Shown here: positions 7,389 to 17,200 of the stretch, piece after piece
How the letters are laid out: the number at the start of each line of letters is the position of its first letter
Position numbering within the stretch: position 1 is the stretch's first letter
Source: an uncultured Thomasclavelia sp.
GTDB taxonomy: Bacteria; Bacillota_I; Bacilli_A; Erysipelotrichales; Coprobacillaceae
Assembly: GCA_910588165.1 (NCBI GenBank)
Contig: CAJUOR010000034.1
Span: forward strand, 1 to 17,608
DNA: 17,608 nucleotides
Direction of reading: 5' to 3'
Program-made: the position numbers and the translations under genes
The notes under the pieces: model-generated
Seen by the model: the letters and a program-made list of their open reading frames with translations, nothing else
What the model was told of the DNA's origin: nothing
Databases searched by the model: none

Positions 7389-9779
7389 TTATCCTCTTAA
7401 ATTAGCATCAAAGTTTTTCTTAATAGCCTCTAAAATGGCTTCCATACTTGTGTTAATCTCTTCATCTTTTAAGGTTTTCTTTTCATCTTGGAAAGTGATT
7501 TGCATAGCGATAGATTTATAACCTTCCTCGACGTGTTCACCTTGATAAACGTCGAAGACGCTGCATTTCTTAACAATCGAACGCCCTGCCTTTTTGATAA
7601 CTTTCATCATATCTTCACAAGCAATCTCTTCTTTAACAACAATCGCAATATCACGAGTAACGCTTGGATAAACCGGAATCGGTGTAAATTTAACTTTTCC
7701 GGTGCGAATTTGCATAATGGCATTTAAGTTCAATGAAGCGACATAAGTTTCGGCAACATCATATTTTTTAGCCATGTTCGGATGGATTTGTCCGATAAAG
7801 CCGATGTAGTCTTTACCGACATAAATATCGGCACTTCTTCCCGGGTGCATAGCTTTATTGTCTTTATCTGTTCTTTGCAAGCTGTAGCGACGTTCATCAA
7901 GTCCAAAGCAAGCTAAGACTTTAGCAACTAAACCTTTCAAAACATAGAAGTCGACTTCTTTAGCTACCTTCTGCCATTTAGCTTCATGGTAAGTACCACT
8001 TAAAGCTAAAGCCAAACTTTGAATTTCCTCATCTTTGGCATAAGTTTTAGATAATTCAAACAACAACACATTCTTTTGAGCATGAGCCTGATTATAAGCG
8101 ACTACTTGCAACAAATTAGGGATAATAGATTTTCTTGTAACGCTTCTTTCCTCACTTAAAGGTGACATCAAAGCAACTGTTTCAGCCTTATGGAAAGTGT
8201 TGTAATCTTCAACTAAACTTGGACTAGTTAAGGTATAAGTAACAGCTTCTTGTAACCCTAAGTTTGCTAATAGGTGTCGAATTTCACGCATTCTAGACTG
8301 CATAGGTGTTAAGCGTCCGGCTGTCATTGGCATTGTCGGAAGTGTTGACGGAATATTATCATAACCATACATTCTCGCAATTTCTTCAACTAAGTCAGCT
8401 TCCATTGTAATATCATTACGATAACTAGGCACTTTGACATGAAAAATTCCTTGATCAAAGGTATAACTGAATTTTAGACAATCTAAAATATCTTTCACAA
8501 TCGAAGCATCAACATCAGTACCACATAATTCATTGACACGTTCTGTACGCAAATCTACGTATTTATCCACAATTTCAACGGAGGTGCTAATAACTGATTC
8601 ATAAATCTCAGTCGCATCAGCTAATTGTTCCAATAAGTTAGCACATCTTTCTAAAATCATTGGACTGGCTTTAGTATTCAAAGCATTTTTAATAAATCGA
8701 CTTGAAGCATCTGTTAATAAGTTCAAACGCTTAGCTGTCGCACGTAAGCAAGCTCCATTGAATGTAGCAGCTTCAATAACGATATTGGTTGTGTTATCGT
8801 CAATTTTAGTGCTATCTGCTCCCATGACACCGGCAATACAGCCAACCCCATCATCTGTCGAAACAATTAAGTCAGTTGGTAAAACCTCATATTCTTCACC
8901 ATCTAATAGTGTTGTTTTTAAAGCCATGCCTGTTTTGACAGTGAATTTTTTTGATTGCAATTTATCGTAATCATACATATGAATTGGCTGTCCTGTTTCT
9001 AACATCACAAAGTTAGAAATGTCGACAACATTATTGATAGGCTTAACACCACTTGCCATTAAAAGACTCTTTAACCACTGCGGTGATTCTTTCGTTTTTA
9101 CACCCTTGACTAATTTAGCACCAAAGAATGGACATAAATCTGTTTGGATTTCAACTTCGATACCACTGCCCGCTTTCCCTTTAGTTTCGATTTCATCAAA
9201 ATGAACTTCTCTGTTTAAAACAGCTGCCGCTTCATAGGCAAATGAAGAAATCGCTAAACAATCTGAACGGTTTGGTGTTAAACCGACTTCTAATATTGTA
9301 TCCTTCAAGCCTAAATAACTTAAAGCCTCTTGTCCAATAGGGGCATCTTCCGCTAAAACCTCAATACCGGCTTTTTGTTCTTCTGTTTGGAAACGTGGAT
9401 CAATACCTAGTTCGCTTAATGAACAAATCATACCATTTGATTCAACGCCACGAATTTTGGAATGTTTAATAGTTCCACCTTGCAATTCACAACCGGGCAA
9501 TGCCACGATAACTTTTTGATTAGCTTTAACATTAGGTGCACCACAGACAATCTGTGTCATTTCACCGGGTTTAACCTCTACTTGACAAACGTGTAAATGG
9601 TCTGAATCCGGGTGCATTTCACAAGTATGCACATAACCGACAACTAAGTTTGTCCCATAAGCAAGCTCATGCATACCTTCTACTTCTAAGCCGACAGATG
9701 TTACTTTACTAGCTAATTCTTCTGCACTGATATCATCTACTTTGACATAGCGATTTAACCAATTTAAACTAATATCCAT
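7389..9779 (-). CDS. pheT: Phenylalanyl-tRNA synthetase beta subunit
   Basis: Beta subunit of the (alpha-beta)2 enzyme that charges tRNA-Phe. The 796 residues match the usual bacterial length (795 in E. coli). Domains in order: N-terminal MDISLNWLNRYV, then a tRNA-binding OB fold (about 40-150; VGYVHTCEMHPDSDHLHVCQV, IVCGAPNV), B3/B4 editing domain (about 210-390), B5 domain (about 405-475, ending VEEIARMYGYDNIP), a catalytic-like core (about 480-690; LTSPSLVE..., LSEERSVTRKSIIPNLL), and the C-terminal anticodon-binding FDX-ACB domain (about 700-793; YPSVTRDIAIVV). Its ATG is 3 bases after the pheS stop and its GGAGG overlaps the end of pheS, so the two are translationally coupled and share the T-box control. 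No defects seen. Confidence 0.98.
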   Translation of the reverse strand: MDISLNWLNRYVKVDDISAEELASKVTSVGLEVEGMHELAYGTNLVVGYVHTCEMHPDSDHLHVCQVEVKPGEMTQIVCGAPNVKANQKVIVALPGCELQGGTIKHSKIRGVESNGMICSLSELGIDPRFQTEEQKAGIEVLAEDAPIGQEALSYLGLKDTILEVGLTPNRSDCLAISSFAYEAAAVLNREVHFDEIETKGKAGSGIEVEIQTDLCPFFGAKLVKGVKTKESPQWLKSLLMASGVKPINNVVDISNFVMLETGQPIHMYDYDKLQSKKFTVKTGMALKTTLLDGEEYEVLPTDLIVSTDDGVGCIAGVMGADSTKIDDNTTNIVIEAATFNGACLRATAKRLNLLTDASSRFIKNALNTKASPMILERCANLLEQLADATEIYESVISTSVEIVDKYVDLRTERVNELCGTDVDASIVKDILDCLKFSYTFDQGIFHVKVPSYRNDITMEADLVEEIARMYGYDNIPSTLPTMPMTAGRLTPMQSRMREIRHLLANLGLQEAVTYTLTSPSLVEDYNTFHKAETVALMSPLSEERSVTRKSIIPNLLQVVAYNQAHAQKNVLLFELSKTYAKDEEIQSLALALSGTYHEAKWQKVAKEVDFYVLKGLVAKVLACFGLDERRYSLQRTDKDNKAMHPGRSADIYVGKDYIGFIGQIHPNMAKKYDVAETYVASLNLNAIMQIRTGKVKFTPIPVYPSVTRDIAIVVKEEIACEDMMKVIKKAGRSIVKKCSVFDVYQGEHVEEGYKSIAMQITFQDEKKTLKDEEINTSMEAILEAIKKNFDANLRG

Positions 9780-9782
9780 CTG

Positions 9783-10823
9783 TTAGTCCTCCTTTCGATT
9801 GAATTGAGATAAGAAACGTAAATCATTTTGGTAGAAGTTACGAATATTATCAATTCCATATTTCAACATAGCTACACGTTCAATTCCGATACCAAAGGCA
9901 AATCCTTGGTATTTCTTTGAATCAAAGCCACACATATCTAAAACCTTAGGGTTAACCATACCTCCACCTAATACTTCAATCCAACCGGTATGTTTACAAA
10001 TATTACAGCCTTCGCCCCCACAGTTATAACAAGAAATATCAATTTCAACTGACGGTTCTGTAAATGGGAAATATGAAGGTCTTAAACGAATTTCACGCTT
10101 TTCACCAAACATCTTTTTAGCAAAAAATTCTAATGTTCCTTTTAAATCACCCATCGTAATATTTTCGTCGATAACTAAACCTTCCATCTGCATAAATTGA
10201 TGAGAGTGGGTCGCATCATCATCATCACGACGATAAACCTTACCAGGACAAATAACTTTAATCGGACCTTTACCTTTGGCAGGAATCATGGTACGTGCCT
10301 GAACCGGTGATGTATGAGTTCTAAGCAAGGTGTTTTCATCAATATAGAATGTATCTTGCATATCTCTAGCCGGGTGATCCTTAGGCAAATTCATTAACTC
10401 GAAGTTATAATAATCCTGCTCAATTTCAGGTCCCTCGGCAATTTGATAACCCATGCCGATAAATAAATCCTCTAATTCTTCAGCAACACGCATTAAAGGG
10501 TGAATTGTCCCTTCCTCAAAAGTGTAACCCGGAAGAGTGATATCAATACTTTCCGCAGCAATTTGCGCTTCGATTGCCGCCTCTTCCAACACTACTTTTT
10601 TCTTCTCAATTAAACTTGTAATCTCCTGTTTAACCTGATTGGAAACTTGTCCTACTTTTGCACGTTCTTCTTTAGCCAAGTCCTTCATTGCTTTCATAGC
10701 TTCTTGAATCGGACCTTTTTTACCTAAGTAAAGAACACGCAAATCATTCAAATCTTTCAAGCTATCACAGCCTTGAATTTTGTCAGCTGCTTCACTTTGA
10801 ATTTGTACTAATTTCTTAAGCAT
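9783..10823 (-). CDS. pheS: Phenylalanyl-tRNA synthetase alpha subunit
   Basis: Catalytic alpha subunit, class II aminoacyl-tRNA synthetase, joining Phe to tRNA-Phe with PheT. The 346 residues contain an N-terminal coiled coil that grips the tRNA (about 1-85), motif 1 near 108-127, motif 2 (VYRRDDDDATHSHQFMQMEG, about 196-215), and motif 3 GFAFGIGIERVAMLKYG (307-323). THTSPVQARTM (169-179) is a substrate-pocket signature. A four-cysteine cluster C265-x2-C268-x4-C273-x2-C276 matches the putative zinc knuckle found in the Bacillus type of PheS. The start is supported by GGGAGG eight bases upstream. Expression is controlled by the T-box leader just upstream. Confidence 0.98.
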   Translation of the reverse strand: MLKKLVQIQSEAADKIQGCDSLKDLNDLRVLYLGKKGPIQEAMKAMKDLAKEERAKVGQVSNQVKQEITSLIEKKKVVLEEAAIEAQIAAESIDITLPGYTFEEGTIHPLMRVAEELEDLFIGMGYQIAEGPEIEQDYYNFELMNLPKDHPARDMQDTFYIDENTLLRTHTSPVQARTMIPAKGKGPIKVICPGKVYRRDDDDATHSHQFMQMEGLVIDENITMGDLKGTLEFFAKKMFGEKREIRLRPSYFPFTEPSVEIDISCYNCGGEGCNICKHTGWIEVLGGGMVNPKVLDMCGFDSKKYQGFAFGIGIERVAMLKYGIDNIRNFYQNDLRFLSQFNRKED

Positions 10824-10845
10824 ATTAAAATCCTCCCATCTTTCA

Positions 10846-10880
10846 AAATAAAAAGCGTTTCACATAGGAACGTGAAACGC
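10846..10880 (-). terminator. T-box attenuator terminator of pheST
   Basis: The stem GCGTTTCAC (10880-10872 on the minus strand) with GTGAAACGC (10863-10855) and an 8-nt loop, followed by TTTTTATTTTG, is the terminator arm of the T-box. Its 5' strand includes the CCGCG end of the T-box motif, so forming the antiterminator with uncharged tRNA excludes this stem. Confidence 0.92.
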
Positions 10881-11071
10881 GGTACCATCCTAATTCACAG
10901 ATGAAAAACATCTATGCCCTTTATGACTTATAACGCTGTCAAACGGCGATGATTAGTCGCACTCCAAGGTGAATTTCAATAATTTGTGTTAAGGAAAACT
11001 TTCAGCCGCTGATTTTCCATCTCTTCTAACACTTCTACTATTTACTTATCCTTTTCATCGTGTTTTAGTAT
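10846..11071 (-). promoter_or_regulatory. T-box riboswitch leader, tRNA-Phe specific
   Basis: The leader senses uncharged tRNA-Phe and lets pheST be transcribed only when charging is low. The T-box core AGGATGGTACCGCG (10891-10878) is unmistakable. Stem I is visible with GATGAAAAGGATAAGTA near its 5' base (the conserved AGTA region), then nested pairs GTGTTA/TAACAC (11032-11027 with 10991-10986) and GGAAAA/TTTTCC (11018-11013 with 10998-10993) around an apical loop containing CGGCTGAAAG. On the 3' side the specifier TTC (10973-10971) is followed by the expected purine and then CCTTGGAGTG, which agrees with a Phe codon and with the downstream genes. The 5' end is set by the promoter at 11078-11106. 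Confidence 0.95.
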
Positions 11072-11077
11072 GCTACC

Positions 11078-11106
11078 ATTATATCCAATCTATATCTAAA
11101 AATCAA
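11078..11106 (-). promoter_or_regulatory. Promoter of the pheST T-box operon
   Basis: TTGATT (11106-11101), a 17-bp spacer and a perfect TATAAT (11083-11078) on the minus strand. The predicted start near 11071 falls immediately before T-box stem I. Confidence 0.8.
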
Positions 11107-11153
11107 GCAAAAAAGAGATTTCCCTGATTAGACAATACATTTTGTCTATCCTA

Positions 11154-11190
11154 CTTAAAAAGAGAAAGACGGTGGGCATCTATCCCACCG
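11154..11190 (-). terminator. Intrinsic terminator of the large surface-protein gene
   Basis: The GC-rich stem CGGTGGG (11190-11184 on the minus strand) with CCCACCG (11176-11170), 7-nt loop, lies 13 bases past the stop and is followed by the T-rich TCTTTCTCTTTTTAAG. The U tract is interrupted, so it is a moderate terminator. A second, weaker stem (TAGACAA/TTGTCTA, 11129-11148) with a T6 run further downstream may back it up. Confidence 0.75.
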
Positions 11191-11202
11191 CCTAGAGTTA
11201 TT

Positions 11203-14200
11203 TTACTGTTCTTCGTCTTTATCTTTTAATCGACGTTTAGATACAACGTATATTGTGATAGCTAAGGCTCCGGAAACTCCCATCAATGCCAACCACATAT
11301 CAGATTTGAAGTCATCACCTGTATCCGTTTGATTCGGATCGGTCGGTTTTGATTGATTTGGATCGTCAGGATCTGTTATCTTGTAATTATCAAACCTGAT
11401 GTTCTCTACTTGCTTACCATCACGTGTGATTGTTACTTTCGTATCTAATTCATTACGGTCATTGATAAATACTTCAATCGCAATGCGATACAAAGCCTCA
11501 TCATACTGATAATTAGGATTACCATCATTGAATTCATGAAGGCTGTAAACATAAGTTCCCGGTTGAGCAAAAGACAGTGAATTAAACTTAATCTTACCGT
11601 TGTTTGCCGACTGTTTATCAACTAGTGTCGTACGAGCAGTATAACAGCTTTGTTCATGTTTTAGATGTGTTTGACTTTCGGCTTCATCGCAAACAAGTTC
11701 TTTTTCATAGCACATATCGGAATGTTGGTGTCTTGCTTGCTGATTATGAAGATTTGCCGTATTGCTTTCATCTTGTCCGCAAATGAGTTTTAAAGTATAG
11801 CACCCTTCATCATGCACATGATAGCCGCAGTCAAGAATACCTTCACCACCTTGCAACAAGAATTCAAAGCCATTTCCTTCCATCAATTTGTGGTCTAAAT
11901 ATTTTTCGGCTTCCAATTTTACTTCTGCTAAAAGACGTTGATTGTTAAAAATCGGTACACCGCTAACGGATTCAAGCTCCTTACCATCTTTATAATAAGT
12001 CATATGACATTCTAACGGTTTTGTGATATCTGATTGCGTAACTTCTATGACAACTTCATAGATAGTATCATCAAAATCAATTCGATATTGATTTTGTTCA
12101 TTGACTTCCCGCAAAGTATAGCGATAAGTTCCCACAGCATCTAGTCCTAAACTTTCAAATCGTATAATACCATCTATTGATTGGGCTGTACTTACAACTT
12201 TTCCATTTTCATCTACTAACTCAAATTTGAACCATGTCCCACTAGACAGTACACCATCTAGCGTCTTCATGGCAACGACTTCATCATCAGCCGGAATTCT
12301 TTCATACCAGAACGTCACAACAACACCTTTTTCAGTCACTTTAACTGTGGCATAGCGTTTTTGCGGAACTAGATGACCACCATCTGTCGAATAGCCCTGA
12401 TATTCCCATCCCGGAATCTCGGTCATTCCGATAGTTACCGTAGAAAGCTTAGTCGCAAAACTTTCTGATGGCAAAATATCAATTTTTGAATGAATATCTT
12501 TATATTCAATCGTATATCGTAACCCCGCATAAGTATAATAGAAAGTTAAGATATTTTTGTCTTTGTTTGCATCTAATACCATGGATTGACTATAATCATC
12601 TACTTTAAAGTACATACCGTCAACATAATATTCGGAATCTAGTGCATTAGCGTCTATTGTATTACCTACATAGCTTTCTTTCCACTCCGGTTCAATAATC
12701 TCACGAATTTCCTTACCTGAGGCATCAACTAAGACATGACGAACGAGATACTCCGTTGGAACTTTCGGCTTCCAAACAGCATATACCACTGTGTCTTCAT
12801 TGATTTCCATGTCGAAATCATAAGGTTCTGTGCCTGCCTCATCATAGTACCAACCCGCAAAATAAAGGCTAGGATCAGATGGGTTATCAAAACTTTCCGC
12901 TGTTGTATTCGGCACGACAGTCTGATGATTGATGATACCTTTTAGTGTCTTGTCTTCTCCATTGATGACAACGTCCATAGGTTTTTCATCTTTTCCGGTA
13001 ACTGCTTCATCGACAAAGTAAACATTATAACGGAAATCATTATAGCGATAATAGACATCAATATTTCCGGCCGGCATCTTTTTCATATTTTCTTCATTGA
13101 AAGGAATTGTGCCATCGGGGTCTAAATACCACATACCATAACCGCCAAGCGTTGCATCATTTTTGATGGTTGAGGCATCATTACCGTAACCGGCAAATGT
13201 GAAAGCGCCTAATTGTGTTGGCTGACTTGTTCCATTATAAGTAAAATAGGCATCATAATAATTATTGTAGAAATCATCGAAATTAGCTATCTCCGGCGTT
13301 TTGGCAGGGTCGTAACCTAAAGGCTCATCATAATATACCATATCGTTTTTACCGGTTATAACACCACTATCATCGGTTTCATAATGCGTCGTATGAATCG
13401 GCACCATAACAATTCCATTTTCATCACGCATGACTTCTCCTTCATCATTTAAGAAACAAGTGTTATAAGTAATTGAATACTGGTTTCTGGCAAAAGCAAT
13501 CGCATTTTCAGCATTTGCCAAATCTCGTGAAGTTCGGAATTGCCCATTGTATGAGTAACGATACACACTTGGATTCCTGGCATGATAAAATAGTTCTTCA
13601 TCTGCACCTGACGGATAAAATGCACCCGCTGTAAAAGATGATTCAAGTTGATTCATTAAAGTTATCGCTTCTACATCACCCGCATTAGCTTTTTGAATAA
13701 GAGCGTACAATCCACTTTCGCCGGTAAGTGATCCATCTAAACGAGCACCCTTTTTCCATGTACCACTCGTTACTTTGCTATCACCTGCTCGAATCCAGTC
13801 TGTAACCCAATAAGCACCCGGGTCCATACTAGCACAGCTAGCATCATTTTGGGTAAAGCGATTGCCTGTATATTTCTGTCGCCAATCTGACATATAGATA
13901 CTATTACCATTGACGGATTTATAGTTATCGTTGTTAAAACTTACATTATGCTTACCATACTTACTATGCACATAATCAATCTTAAGGCTTGCCGCCGGTA
14001 CTTGATACTGATTCATTCCTGTTTGAACAATTTGCCTATAAGTATAGCGCTCTGACGCATCTAATACACCATTTCCTTGGAAACCGCCGCGATTAAGCGA
14101 TCCCGTACCGATACCATCAAAGCCAAGCGGACTTGTTCGATACATCAAAGGAATAAAACCCTCCGGTGTATCGCCACTGTAAAACAACAAAGAAGCCGGT

Positions 14201-17200
14201 GTATTTAAAGTTACAGTGTAATCTTCTCCATCTTTCAAATCTTTAACGAATTTGATTTCATCATTATTCATTGTTTGATATGTGTATGGTGCTGTTGCTT
14301 CTTCATGAGGTAATGCCTGCAAATAATAATTCACATGGAATTCGTGTTCATCAAGACTCGATGCGTCATCACTAATCGAATGATAATATGGATATACATT
14401 CAAACGATGTGTCCCGTAGGTCGTTGTTTCGTTCAATAGGTCATAACTGCTTTCTTCACCAAAACGCTGATTATCCCACATTGCTTCCCTATTTTGAATA
14501 GTGATATATGGGGAGGTTAAATCATCTCTATCTTCATGTCTACCTGTGTGACTAGTAAACATTTCCGGTTCTATTTTAGATAAGCCCTGGAATGGTAAAG
14601 CCCAATCTGCCGCAGCAGGAACGGTACCAGCCGTCGATTGAATATATTTCAAGGTATCTTGTGGATAAATATAAAATCCGTCATTATCAGGATAGCCGTC
14701 CCCATTAGCATCACTGGCATCAAAGAAGGCAGCCGAACCATTCGCTAACATAATTTCAGTTCCCGCCGGAATTAAATAAGTTTGATTGACAGTTCCGATT
14801 TCATTTTGCCAATAACTACCAAGATTATCCCAGCCAATTCCGCTCTGATATTCCTTAGCCACTCTTGTACCGTATTTTCCAGTAATGACCGTGTAGTTAT
14901 CCTTATTTGCTTCTAGGGCATCTTTAACGTCATTTTTTTGAACACCGCCCGTCCAATAAGTATATATATTGAATTCGGTTGGACGTACTAAACATTTTGT
15001 TGTCCATAATTGAACATTTGGATTAAATGCAATTTCCCACATCTCACGTGTATAATAAAGGTTCAGAACTGTTGTACCATCTTCTCCGACTGTCATTTTT
15101 TGGTAGTTACAAGCCGGAATACTTGTTGCAACACCTTCAGAGCCATCGGCATTCGTTTTCCTTTGTTTACCGCAAGTACAACTACCTGTACCACAGTTAT
15201 CCGGATTTAGATGACAGACCTCACACTCTAAAAAGTCAAAGCCATAGAATGGACTGTTCTTATAATCGGCATAACTGTTATATTCATCTTTCGTATTACT
15301 TTCAGGATCTTCAAATTTCACCGCCGTATCAAAAAGTGCATTTGTCGTATGATTGGCAGCATCTATAACGTTCTTTTCTTGGGCACGGTCGACGTCAAAG
15401 CTGTTAAATGTCACCGGCATTCCGATGCCATGATAACGTTGAATATCTAAAGTATGACTTTCCACGTAAGTATTATCACCTTGTTCACTCTCAAACCAAA
15501 GCTGAACTGTATATGGTGCAGCAAACGGTTGCCATACCCCATAGTAAGTTACTCCTCCATCAGGCATCTTTTGAATTTCTTTATCAAGCGGTTTTGTCGT
15601 TACTCCGCTTGGAATATTTGGTTTATGGGTATCTGAAGCATCGCCATCTACTGTATAAATGGTGATATCCTTGTATTTACCGGTAGCATTACTAGGCGTA
15701 TAATCCGTAATCGCTTGAGCGTTCTCACCGGTTACCCAACCTACAAAGACATAGCTTTGATGCTTAGCATAAATATTTTTAGTATAGCCTGAAACATCTA
15801 CTGTCGGAAGAGTCGTAATAAAATTTTGGCTTAGTTTAATAGAATAGTTCAATTCAACGCCATCATCATCCGGTGCCGGAGGAATCGGTGTTTGCGGAAT
15901 CCCTTTGACTTCTGCATTGGCAAGTCCTGTCACAAAAAGGAGGGTCTGAGGTTTTTGTGGCACATAGTACAGATTTCGGATAGCCAATTCATCGGCCGTA
16001 ACTGTCAGCTTAGCATCCCAGATTTGTTGACTATTTTGATCAAAGCCATAAACTTTTACAATCTTTTCGGCAATATATTGCTTAATCTGTTTACGTGTCA
16101 GCTTATTCAATTTGCTTGTGCGGGTATTGGCATCATCATTTTTATTGACACCTGCAATTGTTTCTAACAGTGGCATAATATCATGATATAGTATATTTTC
16201 ATTATCTTCATCTTTGGTGAGGTACAAATCATTTACGGCTTGCGTCAATTTCTTGATAAAATCCGCCCCGCTTTCTCCTAATTGATCTTTATCACCTAAA
16301 ATATCATATAAATTTTTCATCAGATCGTTTACGCTGATAGAAATCGTCGATGTATTGATTTCATCTTGTGAAGCACTAATCTGTGAATCTTTTTTACCCA
16401 TTCCTGTATAAGAATAGAGCAAAACAGGGTTTTGACCGGCAATATCGTAGCCCCAATAGTCCACTCTATATGGTGCATACTCTTTTTCATATACATAATT
16501 AACTATAATTTTAGTATCTTTTTCCATTGTTCCCAAAGCAACATACTTTCCATCTTTTTCTACTACTGCCAAACTTTCTTCAACATCAGAACCTGAAGTA
16601 TATCGCTTAACTGTATCGACTTTATAACCATCTGCTTTAAGATTGATAATCGGAGCTTCATACTGATCACCATTCATAAGCAAAGCCTGAAATGTAGAGG
16701 CTGCCCGAATTTTCTGACCATTAACAGTAATATAGTAATCTACCGTCAACAAAACATATTCTGTTTCACAGCTGTATTCTTTTTGACAGCTTACATCATC
16801 ATGGGTATGTTCGGTTTGGTCACATTGAAGAGTAGCATAGCACATATCCGTATGCTCATGTCCTTCACTTTCCTCTTGCCCACAAGTCAATTCATAGCAA
16901 TCTTCAAGTATATGCGTATGAGTTTCATTTTCCGGTTCACCACAAATAAGATTATAGCAAGTTTCGATTGTATGCGTGTGGGCAATCGTTGACTTTTTCC
17001 CACATACAAGTTCATCACCTACATAGCAATCCGGGGTATGCTCATGAAAATCGCAAAGAAGATCAGCCCCTATCACATAGCAATCTTCGATTGTATGTAT
17101 ATGTTCGGGAATTGGGCACGCTAAGACACAGTTCCAACCAATTGAATGATGCACGTGCTCCACATCTTTAGCTTCCGGCACTTCCTGGACATTCTCTGTC

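Noticed and set aside
11129..11148. Hairpin TAGACAA/TTGTCTA between the surface-protein terminator and the pheS promoter
   Set aside because: Only 7 bp with AT pairs, and the T run is separated from the stem; not listed as an independent terminator.
15027..15368. Plus-strand ORFs of up to 113 codons opposite the surface-protein gene
   Set aside because: Antisense shadows in a long gene, without ribosome binding sites or recognisable domains.
16768..17157. Possible classical zinc-finger or CRISPR-like repeat
   Set aside because: The repeat is in protein sequence of a secreted product with varied DNA and spacing; neither DNA direct repeats with spacers nor a nucleic-acid-binding context is present.
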